Below, in pieces: positions 1 to 7,083 of a DNA stretch of 15,693 bases. Numbering within the stretch: the stretch's first letter is position 1; each line of letters starts with the position of its first letter. A model generated the notes under the pieces. That model did no database searches, had not been told where the DNA came from, and saw nothing but the letters and a program-made list of their open reading frames with translations. The translations under genes and the position numbers were made by a program. The stretch spans positions 1-15,693 of the forward strand of contig DATCFU010000024.1 of the NCBI GenBank assembly GCA_036509315.1. Reading direction: 5' to 3'. This stretch comes from PALSA-607 sp036509315 (GTDB lineage Bacteria > Actinomycetota > Actinomycetes > Acidothermales > Acidothermaceae).

Positions 1-113
1 ACGCCCAGCCGAATCGCGAGGTCCTTTTCGGTCGGGAGCCGATCGCCCGCGCACAGTTCGCCGGTCAGGAGCATGCCCTTAATCGCTTCGACGACGTCAG
101 TTGTGCGTGCCAC
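1..113 (-). CDS. GntR-family transcriptional regulator, N-terminal part (runs off left edge)
   Basis: Reading the minus strand from a GTG at 113 gives 37 codons with no stop to the window edge. The product has the typical start of a FadR/GntR winged helix: a short amphipathic helix (DVVEAIKGMLLTGEL), then AGDRLPTEKDLAIRLGV, the 'G..LP.E..LA..LGV' signature of the family. A GAGGAG ribosome-binding site (125-130) lies inside the end of the dehydratase gene, 11 nt before the GTG. The gene starts 15 nt after the dehydratase stop, so the two are probably co-transcribed. By family knowledge it would bind DNA through this domain and sense a sugar acid through its C-terminal domain (FCD or UTRA), which lies outside the window, so the subfamily is unknown. 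By position it is the probable local regulator of this catabolic locus. Confidence 0.85.
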   Translation of the reverse strand, partial: MARTTDVVEAIKGMLLTGELCAGDRLPTEKDLAIRLG

Positions 114-128
114 GGCGAGCAGGTCTCC

Positions 129-1466
129 TCACTTAGTGCGAACGAATCCGACGGGCGCGGGCCAGCCGATCCGGTCAGACCAGTACGGCCCATCGGGATA
201 GCGGTACAGGGCGATCGACTTGTCGCGCATTTGCGCACTGTATCCGGGCGCGGGCGGCAAGACATACGACGCGTCCTTGACGATGCACGGGTCAACGAAA
301 TGCTCGTGGAGATGGTCGACGTATTCGGCCACGCGGCCGTCGAGCTGGCCGGATACAGCCACGTAGTCGAAGATCGACAGGTGCTGGACCATCTCGCACA
401 GTCCCACGCCGCCGGCGTGCGGGCAGACCGGAACCTGAAACTTGGCGGCCAGCAGCAGCACGGCGATGATCTCATTGATGCTGGCCAGTCGGCCTGAATC
501 GATCTGGCAAAAGTCGATCGCCCCCGCTTGCAACAACTGCTTGAACATGACCCGGTTGTGGCAATGCTCGCCGGTGGCGACTCCGATCGGCGCAACGGCC
601 TGCCGAACCACTGCATGCCCCAAGATGTCGTCGGGGCTGGTCGGCTCTTCAATCCAGAGAGGGCGAAACTCGCTAAGAGCCTGCACCCACGCAATCGCCT
701 GTGGCACGTCCCAGACCTGATTCGCGTCGATCATCAGGTGGCGGTCGTCGCCCAGGACCTCGCGCGCAATCGCACATCGCCGCCGATCGTCGTCCAGATT
801 GCCGCCCACCTTCAGCTTGATGTGGCGGTAGCCGGCGTCGACCGCCTCCTGACAGAGCCGACGAAGCCTTTCGTCGTCGTAGCCGAGCCATCCAGGCGAT
901 GTCGTGTAGCAGGGGTACCCGGTGCGGTCGAGTTCGGCGATCCGCGCGACGCGAGTCGGCTCGAGCGCCGAGAGCATCGCTTCGGCCTCGTCGGCGGTCA
1001 GCGCATCGGAGAGATAGCGAAGATCAGCCGCTGCGACCAGTTGAGCGGGTGACATCTCGGCAAGCAACCGCCACAGCGGCTTGGCGGTCCGCCGCGCGAC
1101 GAGATCCCAGGCTGCGTTCAACACCGCAGCGAGCGAGAGGTGGACGACGCCCTTTTCGGGGCCGAGCCAACGGATTTGCGAATCGGCGGTCAGAGTGCGG
1201 TGGACGGCGCCCATGTCGGCGAGCATGTCGTCGACATCCATCCCGACCAGCAGGGCTCCCTGCAGGCGCGCCGCGGCCACGACCAGTTCCGTGCCGCGCC
1301 CGATGGTGAACGTCAGGCCGTACCCGCCCAACGCGGGGTCGTCGGTGCTCAAAGTGACGTACGCGGCGGAGTGGTCGCCATCCTTGTTCATCGCGTCGGA
1401 ACCGTCGAGATCAAGGGAGGTCGGGAACCGGACGTCGACGACGTCCACCTGCGTGATCGTTGGCAC
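129..1466 (-). CDS. fucD: L-fuconate dehydratase-type enolase-superfamily sugar-acid dehydratase
   Basis: The 445-residue product has the length and layout of L-fuconate dehydratase (FucD), a mandelate-racemase-subgroup enzyme that removes water from an aldonate to give a 2-keto-3-deoxy acid. An N-terminal capping domain (about 1-130) is followed by a TIM barrel. Visible catalytic features are the KxK base motif (IKLKV, K217/K219), metal ligands D247 (MIDANQ), the E273/E274 pair (WIEEP) and E300 (TGEHCHN), D323 of QIDSG, and H350 in the CPHAGGVG loop. The last is typical of FucD rather than of mandelate racemase or galactonate dehydratase. The start is a GTG with an AGAGG site (1473-1477) six bases upstream. 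Known FucD enzymes accept L-fuconate and also L-galactonate and some related acids, so the true substrate is open. It is divergent from the mutarotase operon. A candidate promoter lies at 1500-1529. Confidence 0.93.
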   Translation of the reverse strand: MPTITQVDVVDVRFPTSLDLDGSDAMNKDGDHSAAYVTLSTDDPALGGYGLTFTIGRGTELVVAAARLQGALLVGMDVDDMLADMGAVHRTLTADSQIRWLGPEKGVVHLSLAAVLNAAWDLVARRTAKPLWRLLAEMSPAQLVAAADLRYLSDALTADEAEAMLSALEPTRVARIAELDRTGYPCYTTSPGWLGYDDERLRRLCQEAVDAGYRHIKLKVGGNLDDDRRRCAIAREVLGDDRHLMIDANQVWDVPQAIAWVQALSEFRPLWIEEPTSPDDILGHAVVRQAVAPIGVATGEHCHNRVMFKQLLQAGAIDFCQIDSGRLASINEIIAVLLLAAKFQVPVCPHAGGVGLCEMVQHLSIFDYVAVSGQLDGRVAEYVDHLHEHFVDPCIVKDASYVLPPAPGYSAQMRDKSIALYRYPDGPYWSDRIGWPAPVGFVRTK

Positions 1467-1499
1467 GAAGAACCTCTGAGGTGAGCGGCTGTGGCCGCA

Positions 1500-1529
1500 A
1501 CCGTACGATGTTCAAGCAGGAAACGTCAA
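1500..1529 (-). promoter_or_regulatory. Candidate sigma-70-type promoter for the dehydratase gene
   Basis: On the minus strand TTGACG (1529-1524) and TACGGT (1505-1500) are separated by 18 nt. TTGACG is a 5/6 match to the -35 consensus, and TACGGT fits the relaxed TAnnnT -10 of actinomycetes. Transcription would begin near 1493, about 27 nt before the GTG at 1466, leaving room for the AGAGG site. This is pattern matching only. Confidence 0.4.
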
Positions 1530-1607
1530 ATGAATCTGCAGGTCGGAGCGGCGATCAGGCGAAGAACTGAGGCATCCAACGCGCCCACCCGAAGATGTCG
1601 CCTTCTA

Positions 1608-1620
1608 TTTGTCATATGAC
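1608..1620. promoter_or_regulatory. Candidate operator 1, TTTGTC-N4-GAC with perfect GTCATATGAC palindrome
   Basis: The ten bases 1611-1620 (GTCATATGAC) are a perfect inverted repeat, preceded by TTT, in the intergenic region between the divergent dehydratase and mutarotase genes. A second copy of the same TTTGTC-N4-GAC arrangement starts 32 nt downstream. GT(N)nAC half-sites are usual for GntR-family regulators, and the adjacent GntR gene makes it the obvious candidate ligand. The assignment is inference. Confidence 0.45.
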
Positions 1621-1639
1621 TTCGATAGTATCTCCGAGA

Positions 1640-1652
1640 TTTGTCGCACGAC
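1640..1652. promoter_or_regulatory. Candidate operator 2, TTTGTC-N4-GAC
   Basis: TTTGTCGCACGAC repeats the outer bases of the element at 1608-1620, with GTCG and CGAC as inverted half-sites. The start-to-start distance is 32 nt, about three helical turns, so two bound dimers would lie on the same face. It ends 24 nt before the mutarotase ATG, where binding would hinder initiation or elongation of the operon. Confidence 0.4.
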
Positions 1653-1676
1653 CGGCACGCGGCGAGAGGGCCAGAC

Positions 1677-2000
1677 ATGCAGCGCTTCGGCACCGTCACC
1701 AGGGTTCGCCCCGAACTTCGAACGCGATACCTCGAGCTCCATCGCCACGTTCCGGCCGCCGTCGAAGCTGCGCTCACCCGAGCCAACATCCGCAACTACA
1801 CGATCTTCGTGCACGGCGACCTGCTGTTCGGATACTACGAATACATCGGCGCCAGCCACGCGGGCGATGTGGCTCAGATCGCGGCTGATGAAGCCACCCA
1901 AGTCTGGTGGACGTCGACAGACCCGTGCCAGGAACAACTACCGGGGGCAACGGCTGACTCGATGTGGTCGCCCATGACGGAGGCCTGGCATCTGGATTGA
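1677..2000 (+). CDS. L-rhamnose/L-fucose mutarotase family protein (RhaM/RhaU type)
   Basis: The 107-residue protein has the length and fold signature of the L-rhamnose mutarotase family, which interconverts alpha and beta anomers of 6-deoxy sugars and their relatives. Y18 and H22 (in RYLELHRHV), Y41, the FGYYEY strand (51-56) and the tandem WW at 77-78 match the positions of the active-site Tyr, His and Trp residues known for E. coli RhaM. The C terminus MTEAWHLD is also the family ending. I chose the ATG at 1677 because an AGAGGG site (about 1664-1670) precedes it and the family alignment starts there. The frame is open upstream to a TTG at 1641 that would overlap candidate operator 2. It is the first gene of the plus-strand operon. 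It probably supplies the anomer used by the sugar 1-dehydrogenase at the other end of the operon. Confidence 0.88.
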   Translation: MQRFGTVTRVRPELRTRYLELHRHVPAAVEAALTRANIRNYTIFVHGDLLFGYYEYIGASHAGDVAQIAADEATQVWWTSTDPCQEQLPGATADSMWSPMTEAWHLD

Positions 2001-2062
2001 GTCGGGCCGCGCCAACACTGCGAACACCCAATCCTCGAACAACATCACGCAGGGAGAAAGTC

Positions 2063-3079
2063 GTGCATGCGTTGACCTACATCGGACCCGGCCAGATCGA
2101 GGTGTCCGACGTCACCGACGTTGAACCGGCACCGGGTGAAGTGCAGGTGGAAGTCGCATTCACCGGTATCTGCGGCACCGATCTGCACATTTTCCACGGC
2201 GACATGGACGCGCGAGTAACCACACCGGCGATCATCGGTCACGAGATGTCGGGTCGTGTCGCAGCAATCGGATCGGACGTGACTGGCTGGTCGGTCGGAG
2301 ACCGAGTCACCGTGATGCCACTCGACTGGTGCGGGTCGTGTCCCGCATGCCTCGCCGGTCACAGTCACGTGTGTCACAAGTTGAAGTTCATCGGGATTGA
2401 CGCGCCGGGCTCACTCCAGCGCCTGTGGAACGTGCCTGCTCGCACGTTGGTGCGACTGCCAGAAAGCCTTAGCCTGCAGCATGCTGCGCTGGTCGAGCCC
2501 ACCGCAGTCGCAGTCCACGACGTCCGGCGAGCCGGACTGCTCGCGGGCGAGCGGGCGCTGGTGGTGGGTGGGGGGCCGGTCGGCTTCCTCATTGCCATAG
2601 TCGCTCACGCCGTCGGCGCAGAAGTGCTCGTTGTGGAGCCCAACGCGTTGCGCCGCAGTCTTGCCGAAAGCGTGGGCCTGCGCACGATCGACCCCCATGC
2701 GGCGGACGTCGTCGCGACCGTCTCGCACTGGACGGACGGCGCGGGCGCGGAGGTCGCCTTCGAAGTGTCCGGCGTCGGCGCCGGTGTCACCACTGCGGTC
2801 GATGCGCTCGGCGTCCGAGGCCGCCTTCTGCAGGTGGCGATTCATGGTCAGCCACGGGAGGTGAACCTGCACCGATTCTTCTGGCGCGAGCTCACCCTGC
2901 TCGGCGCACGGCTGTACGAGCCCGAAGATTTCGAGCGTGCTATCGAACTTCTCAACGACGGGGTCGTGCCAGCAGACACCTTGGTGTCAGCCGTCGAGCC
3001 ACTGAGCAACGGCGCCGAGGCATTCCGCGTATTGGGCGCAGGCACTGCCATGAAAGTACTCGTTGATTGTCGGGCCTAG
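2063..3079 (+). CDS. Zinc-dependent medium-chain alcohol/polyol dehydrogenase (MDR); possible 2-keto-3-deoxy-sugar-acid 5-dehydrogenase
   Basis: The 338-residue product is a sorbitol/threonine-dehydrogenase-like MDR enzyme. Catalytic zinc ligands C37, H60, E61 (GHE) and E145 (VEPTAVAVHD) are present, and so are the four structural-zinc cysteines C90, C93, C96 and C104. The nucleotide-binding loop GGGPVG lies at 169-174. The GTG start at 2063 has an AGGGAGA site (2051-2057) just upstream and leaves a 62-nt gap after the mutarotase. The frame is open back to 1964 but that stretch overlaps the mutarotase and looks non-coding. Substrate cannot be read from the motifs. Because the operon already has an AKR suited to C1 oxidation, this enzyme may oxidise the C5 hydroxyl of the 2-keto-3-deoxy acid, as the comparable dehydrogenase does in the agar L-galactose pathway. 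It could instead be a sugar or polyol dehydrogenase acting at entry. Confidence 0.9.
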   Translation: MHALTYIGPGQIEVSDVTDVEPAPGEVQVEVAFTGICGTDLHIFHGDMDARVTTPAIIGHEMSGRVAAIGSDVTGWSVGDRVTVMPLDWCGSCPACLAGHSHVCHKLKFIGIDAPGSLQRLWNVPARTLVRLPESLSLQHAALVEPTAVAVHDVRRAGLLAGERALVVGGGPVGFLIAIVAHAVGAEVLVVEPNALRRSLAESVGLRTIDPHAADVVATVSHWTDGAGAEVAFEVSGVGAGVTTAVDALGVRGRLLQVAIHGQPREVNLHRFFWRELTLLGARLYEPEDFERAIELLNDGVVPADTLVSAVEPLSNGAEAFRVLGAGTAMKVLVDCRA

Positions 3080-3108
3080 AAGCTCAAGCAAGGCTGGATG
3101 GGGATCTC

Positions 3109-3885
3109 ATGAATTCGGCATTACCTGCAATGTTCGACCTGACCGGCAAGCTTGCTCTCGTGACCGGCGCCAAGCGCGGTATCGGGCTCGCCATGGCCAC
3201 CGCGCTCGCGCAGGCCGGCGCGGACATTATCGGTGTCAGCGCGACGATGCCGCCCTCGCACAGTGATGTCGAGAGTGTGGTGATGTCGCTAGGTCGGACG
3301 TTCGAGGGATATGCGGTTGACTTCGCGGACGCCGAGGCGGTGCGCGCGTTCGCCGCACACATCGCGGGGCAGCCACGTCCGGTTGACATCCTGGTGAACA
3401 ATGCTGGCACCATCCGCCGAGCCCCAGCGATCGATCATTCCGATGACGACTTCGACCACGTCATCGCCGTCAACCTGCGCTCGCAGTTCGTGCTCGCCCG
3501 CGAAATCGGCCGCGGCATGGTGAGCCGAGGCCACGGCAAAATCATCTTCACCGCATCGATGCTGAGCTTTCAGGGCGGCGTCAACGTACCCGGCTACGCG
3601 GCGTCCAAATCGGGGATCGCCGGTCTGACCCGTGCATTGGCTAACGAGTGGGCTAGCGCCGGGGTGAATGTCAATGCGATCGCTCCGGGCTATATCGCGA
3701 CCGACAACACCCAAGCTCTGCAAGACAATCCGGCCCGGAGCGCCGCGATCGTCGACAGAGTTCCGGCCGGCAGGTGGGGTTGCGCCGATGACCTCGGCGG
3801 CGCGGTGCTGTTCTTGGCTTCGGCGGCGTCGGACTACGTGCACGGCGCGATCATTCCGGTGGACGGCGGGTGGCTGGGTCGGTGA
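3109..3885 (+). CDS. kduD: KduD-like short-chain dehydrogenase (2-keto-3-deoxy-sugar-acid oxidoreductase)
   Basis: This is a 258-residue classical SDR. TGAKRGIG cofactor loop lies at 19-26, NNAG at 97-100, and the catalytic triad is S150, Y163 and K167 in the YAASK motif. Long stretches follow KduD closely: ASMLSFQGG, ANEWA, VNAIAPGYIATDNT, RVPAGRWG and VDGGWLGR. KduD interconverts 2,5-diketo-3-deoxygluconate and 2-keto-3-deoxygluconate using NAD(P)(H). The ATG at 3109 has GATGGGGA upstream (about 3097-3104). The ATG at 3130 (MFDLTGK) is a possible shorter start. The gene follows the MDR gene by 29 nt and overlaps the aldolase start by four bases (GTGA), so translation is probably coupled. 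Paired with the MDR it could complete a C5 epimerisation by oxidation and reduction. The alternative is a 2-keto-3-deoxy-L-fuconate dehydrogenase. Confidence 0.88.
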   Translation: MNSALPAMFDLTGKLALVTGAKRGIGLAMATALAQAGADIIGVSATMPPSHSDVESVVMSLGRTFEGYAVDFADAEAVRAFAAHIAGQPRPVDILVNNAGTIRRAPAIDHSDDDFDHVIAVNLRSQFVLAREIGRGMVSRGHGKIIFTASMLSFQGGVNVPGYAASKSGIAGLTRALANEWASAGVNVNAIAPGYIATDNTQALQDNPARSAAIVDRVPAGRWGCADDLGGAVLFLASAASDYVHGAIIPVDGGWLGR

Positions 3886-4541
3886 ACGCAGTTCCGTCCG
3901 CGCCGACTGCTGCCATTACGCAACTGCTAGCGCGCGAGCGCCTGCTACCAGTCGTCGTGCTCGATGATGCCGCACAGGCACTCGCGCTCGGGGCTGCGGT
4001 CCGGGCCGGCGGGCTGTCGAGCATGGAGGTCACCCTGCGAACTACCGATGCTGAGGCTGCGATCCGCGCGCTTGCGCGAGAAGGTGATGTCGTCGTCGGC
4101 GCGGGGACCGTGCTGACACGGGCACAGGCTGAACGAGCGATCGATGCAGGCGCGACGTTCGTCGTCTCCCCTGGCCTGAGCTCTGCGGTGATCAGCTACT
4201 GCCTCGAAATTGGGGTGCCCGTATTTCCTGGTGTCGCGACGGCGACCGAGATCATGACTGCGCTCGAGTTGGGGTGCCGAACGCTGAAGTTCTTCCCTGC
4301 CGACGTGAACGGCGGGACAACCGCGATCAAGGCGCTGGCAGCCCCTTTCGCTGACGTGCGATTCGTCCCTACCGGCGGCATCGGACCACAGGTGCTCGCC
4401 GAGTATTTGAGCAATCCTGCGGTGCTGGCGGTCGGTGGCAGCTGGATGGTCGCGCGCGCGTTGGTCGCGTCGTCGAACTGGGCCGGCATTACCGAGCTGG
4501 TCGCCACCGCGGCCGCAATCGTCGCCGATGCTCATGCCTAG
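3882..4541 (+). CDS. eda: KDPG/KHG aldolase family (2-dehydro-3-deoxyphosphogluconate aldolase)
   Basis: The 219-residue class I aldolase has E49 in MEVTLRT, the Schiff-base lysine K136 in TLKFFPA, PGVAT at 116-120 and the phosphate-binding PTGGI (163-167). These are the standard KDPG aldolase marks. The family cleaves 2-keto-3-deoxy-6-phosphogluconate into pyruvate and glyceraldehyde-3-phosphate in the cytosol. The GTG at 3882 overlaps the SDR stop by four bases, a typical coupled start. An in-frame GTG at 3870 would add four residues. Next to a KDG-type kinase it forms the lower half of an Entner-Doudoroff branch. That implies the upstream enzymes deliver a KDG-like acid with a free C6 hydroxyl. 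Related aldolases can act on KDPGal or unphosphorylated acids, so stereospecificity is not fixed by sequence. Confidence 0.93.
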   Translation: MNAVPSAPTAAITQLLARERLLPVVVLDDAAQALALGAAVRAGGLSSMEVTLRTTDAEAAIRALAREGDVVVGAGTVLTRAQAERAIDAGATFVVSPGLSSAVISYCLEIGVPVFPGVATATEIMTALELGCRTLKFFPADVNGGTTAIKALAAPFADVRFVPTGGIGPQVLAEYLSNPAVLAVGGSWMVARALVASSNWAGITELVATAAAIVADAHA

Positions 4542-5637
4542 CCTCGCGCTACGCGCCCGAGACGAGTGCCGGTACGACGCGCTCGCGCTTGGCGAAGTGA
4601 TGCTGCGGCTCGACCCCGGCGAGGACCGTATCCGCACGGCCCGTAGCTTTCGCGTCTGGGAAGGCGGCGGTGAGTACAACGTCGCGCGTGGGCTGCGACG
4701 CTGTTTCGGCCTTCGGACCGCCGTCGTCACCGCACTCGCAGACAACGACATCGGCCGCCTGGTCGAAGACCTGATCCTGCAAGGCGGGGTTGATTCGTCG
4801 TTCATTCGGTGGGTTGCGTACGACGGAATCGGCCGCGCAAACCGCACCGGTCTGAACTTCACCGAGCGCGGCTTCGGCGTCCGTGGCGCGATCGGGGTCT
4901 CTGACCGTGGTCACACGGCCGCAAGCCAGCTCGACGCTGGTGATGTCGACTGGGATCACATCTTCGGCACCATCGGCGTTCGCTGGTTCCACACCGGCGG
5001 GATCTACGCCGGGCTCTCCTCCACAACCCCGAATGTGATCGAGGAAGCCATGCTCGCGGCCCGACGAAACGGCACCATCATTTCCTATGACCTGAACTAT
5101 CGCCCGAGCTTGTGGAAAGCAGTGGGCGGGAAAGAGCATGCGCAGGAGGTGAACAGGTCGTTGGCCCGCTACGTCGACGTCATGATCGGCAACGAGGAAG
5201 ATTACACGGCATGTCTGGGCTACGAGGTCAACGACACCAATGAGCAGCTAACCGCGCTCGACGTGGCCAGCTTCGAGACGATGATCGCAAGCGTTGTTCG
5301 CGACTACCCCAACATCGCCGTAGCCGCGACAACATTGCGCGAAGCACACACCGCGACGGTCAACGATTGGGGCGCAATCGCGTGGTCCGAAGAGACCGGC
5401 TTCGTGCACGCGACGCATCGGCCCGGGTTGGAGGTCCTCGATCGTGTCGGCGGCGGTGACTCGTTTGCCTCCGGCCTCGCGTTCGGCCTGCTAGAGACGG
5501 GTTCGTTGCAGCAGGCCGTCGAGTATGGAGCTGCTCACGGAGCATTGGCGATGACGACACCCGGCGACACGTCGACGGCCACCCGCAAGGAAGTTGAGGC
5601 CGTGATGAGCGGCGCTGCAGCGCGAGTTGTTCGCTGA
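4534..5637 (+). CDS. kdgK: PfkB-family sugar kinase, 2-keto-3-deoxygluconate kinase type
   Basis: The 367-residue protein is a ribokinase-fold enzyme. GGGEYNVA (44-51) is the substrate-binding signature, with E in place of the usual first N as in KDG kinases. DLNYRPSLW (186-194) is characteristic of KdgK, GNEED (219-223) binds Mg/ATP, and DRVGGGDSFASG (303-314) carries catalytic base D309. The role is ATP-dependent phosphorylation of 2-keto-3-deoxygluconate at C6, feeding the aldolase just upstream. The start lies inside the end of the aldolase gene (ATG at 4534, alternative ATG at 4528) without a clear ribosome-binding site, so translation probably depends on coupling. The 24-nt gap to the AKR supports one transcript. 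Other PfkB specificities cannot be excluded, but the neighbour makes KDG the best guess. Confidence 0.9.
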   Translation: MPSLALRARDECRYDALALGEVMLRLDPGEDRIRTARSFRVWEGGGEYNVARGLRRCFGLRTAVVTALADNDIGRLVEDLILQGGVDSSFIRWVAYDGIGRANRTGLNFTERGFGVRGAIGVSDRGHTAASQLDAGDVDWDHIFGTIGVRWFHTGGIYAGLSSTTPNVIEEAMLAARRNGTIISYDLNYRPSLWKAVGGKEHAQEVNRSLARYVDVMIGNEEDYTACLGYEVNDTNEQLTALDVASFETMIASVVRDYPNIAVAATTLREAHTATVNDWGAIAWSEETGFVHATHRPGLEVLDRVGGGDSFASGLAFGLLETGSLQQAVEYGAAHGALAMTTPGDTSTATRKEVEAVMSGAAARVVR

Positions 5638-5661
5638 TGTCTTCTTCTGGCCGGACAGCGT

Positions 5662-6654
5662 ATGCAATGTAGATCGGTTGGATCGACCGGACTCCAGGTC
5701 ACTGAGGTCTGCTTCGGCGGCGCTTCTATCGGCAACCTCTATACCGAAGTCGCGGACGAAGAGGCCGCGCGTGCGGTGGTCGCCGCTTGGGACGGCGGAG
5801 TCAGGTACTTCGACACCGCGCCGCACTACGGCCTCGGGCTGTCCGAGCGACGCCTTGGACCCGCGTTGCAGCAGTACGCCCGCGACGACTTCGTGATCTC
5901 GACCAAAGTGGGACGGCTGCTGGAACCACGCGACAGGGACACGAGTGAGAGCGACGACGAGGGCTTCGCGGTACCTGCGACGCATCGGAGGGTGTGGGAC
6001 TTCAGCCGGGACGGCGTACGGCGATCAGTCGACCAGAGCCTGACACGGTTACGCCTGGACCGGATCGACCTGCTGTACCTGCACGACCCGGACGACCACT
6101 GGCAACAAGCAGTCGAGGAGGGCTTTCCGGCGCTCGCACAGTTACGCGATGAAGGAGCGGTACGGGCCATTGGCGCCGGCATGAACCAGTCAGCCATGCT
6201 GGCCGCCTTCGTGCGCGAGACCGACATCGATATCGTCATGCTTGCTGGTCGTTACACGCTTCTGGACCAGAGCGCGCTGGACGAACTACTGCCGGTCTGC
6301 CTCGACCGCAACGTTGGCGTAGTCGCGGCCGGCGTCTTCAACTCCGGGCTGCTATCCAAGCCCGATCCACAGCCAGGCATGCGCTATGACTACCACGACG
6401 CCCCGACCGATCTCGTCGACCGCGCGATCCGAATCGCCGACGTGTGCCGCCGACACAATGTCACGCTGCCTTCATGTGCCTTCCAGTTCGCCTCCGCCCA
6501 TCCCGCCGTGGTGAGTACCGCGATGGGCGCACGCAGCGCAGACCGGGTCCGCCAGAACCTGGCGCTCTTCACCGCGCCGACTCCGCACGGACTGTGGGAA
6601 GACCTCATGGACCAAGGGCTACTGCGATCCGATGCGGCCATCCCCCTGCGGTGA
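5662..6654 (+). CDS. Aldo-keto reductase, D-threo-aldose 1-dehydrogenase (L-fucose/L-galactose dehydrogenase) type
   Basis: This is a 330-residue AKR with the complete tetrad D51, Y56, K82 and H141. The opening 'G.TGL.VT...FGGASIGNLY', the motif FDTAPHYGLGLSE and TKVGRLLEP are typical of the L-fucose / D-threo-aldose / L-galactose 1-dehydrogenase branch. Such enzymes oxidise the anomeric carbon of L-fucose, L-galactose or D-arabinose with NAD(P)+, giving the aldonolactone. The ATG at 5662 follows the kinase stop by 24 nt; the ribosome-binding site is weak. It is the last gene of the operon and, by pathway logic, the entry enzyme after the mutarotase. The lactone would need hydrolysis, spontaneous or by a lactonase that is not in this window. 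Its stop abuts a decayed glycosidase fragment on the other strand. Confidence 0.9.
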   Translation: MQCRSVGSTGLQVTEVCFGGASIGNLYTEVADEEAARAVVAAWDGGVRYFDTAPHYGLGLSERRLGPALQQYARDDFVISTKVGRLLEPRDRDTSESDDEGFAVPATHRRVWDFSRDGVRRSVDQSLTRLRLDRIDLLYLHDPDDHWQQAVEEGFPALAQLRDEGAVRAIGAGMNQSAMLAAFVRETDIDIVMLAGRYTLLDQSALDELLPVCLDRNVGVVAAGVFNSGLLSKPDPQPGMRYDYHDAPTDLVDRAIRIADVCRRHNVTLPSCAFQFASAHPAVVSTAMGARSADRVRQNLALFTAPTPHGLWEDLMDQGLLRSDAAIPLR

Positions 6655-6783
6655 GCGTTCGAGCACGACTACGCCGTGCCCGTCGGCCGCGGCGTTCCGC
6701 ACGACGGTTTCGCACACTGTCCGTGCCGACACCGTTTCGTCGACGAGCGGGAGAGGGTCGTGCGCGCAGTCGCCTACAACGGA
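6653..6783 (-). pseudogene. Decayed second copy of the glycosidase 3' end
   Basis: Translated on the minus strand this stretch reads HDPLPLVDETVSAR and then DGHGVVVLER. The intact glycosidase tail has HDPFPLVGVTVSVR and DGHGMVVFER at 7083-7243. About 20 residues between the two blocks are missing here. At DNA level 13 bases (GCCGTGCCCGTCG) are identical at 6673-6685 and 7101-7113. There is no start codon in a sensible place, and the frame is continuous with the truncated DeoR frame across its TGA. It looks like the remnant of a paralogous or duplicated glycosidase gene fused to the regulator by a deletion. Confidence 0.65.
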
Positions 6784-7083
6784 TCACCAAGGCGACGAGG
6801 GAGCGCGGGCTGCAGGATCGGCGAGTACATGCGCTTCACGATCGACGCCGAGCAGCCACGGGCCGACGATCCCGCCATGCACACGCGTCGCCAGTCCGCG
6901 ACGGGCGAGTGCATCGAAATCGCGACGCACAGTCGTTCCCGAGGCGCCAGTCAGACGAATTGCTTCCGCGAGCGTTAGCCCGCCGCGCAACGACAACTCA
7001 TCGAGGAGCGTGCGCTGTCGTGCGGGCGCGAGCGGCAACTCTTGGGGCGTCTCACCCGCGGTGAGCGCAACGGCTGGGATCAT
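6784..7083 (-). CDS. DeoR-family regulator reduced to its helix-turn-helix domain (truncated)
   Basis: The 99-residue frame starts with an ATG that overlaps the glycosidase stop (ATGA), so it was translated after it. Residues 22-74 are a DeoR-type winged helix: RQRTLLDEL, LTLAEAIRLTGASGTTVRRDFDAL, then RRGLATRVHGGIV, the DNA-binding signature of sugar-operon DeoR repressors. Full-length members have about 250 residues with a phosphosugar-sensing C-terminal domain. Here homology stops near residue 74 (about 6862) and the tail to the TGA does not resemble DeoR. The following DNA matches the glycosidase 3' end instead. The protein could still bind DNA but should not sense an effector, so I regard it as a probable pseudogene. 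It was presumably the repressor of the permease-glycosidase operon. Confidence 0.7.
   Translation of the reverse strand: MIPAVALTAGETPQELPLAPARQRTLLDELSLRGGLTLAEAIRLTGASGTTVRRDFDALARRGLATRVHGGIVGPWLLGVDREAHVLADPAARAPSSPW

Noticed and set aside
231..1484. Several plus-strand open frames opposite the dehydratase gene
   Set aside because: Arg/Ala-rich translations with no motifs, antisense to a gene with full catalytic residues; GC-rich shadow frames.
1526..1937. Minus-strand open frames over the mutarotase and the intergenic region
   Set aside because: No recognisable domain, and they conflict with the conserved mutarotase and the promoter region.
1964..2062. Upstream extension of the MDR dehydrogenase
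   Set aside because: It would overlap the mutarotase; the added residues are unlike the family, and a good ribosome-binding site precedes the GTG at 2063.
3945..4862. Long minus-strand frame (305 codons) opposite the aldolase and kinase
   Set aside because: Arg/Ser/His-rich, no motif, opposite two enzymes with complete active sites.
6605..6790. Arg-rich minus-strand frame downstream of the AKR
   Set aside because: The adjacent frame of the same strand shows clear similarity to the glycosidase tail, so this one is a shadow.
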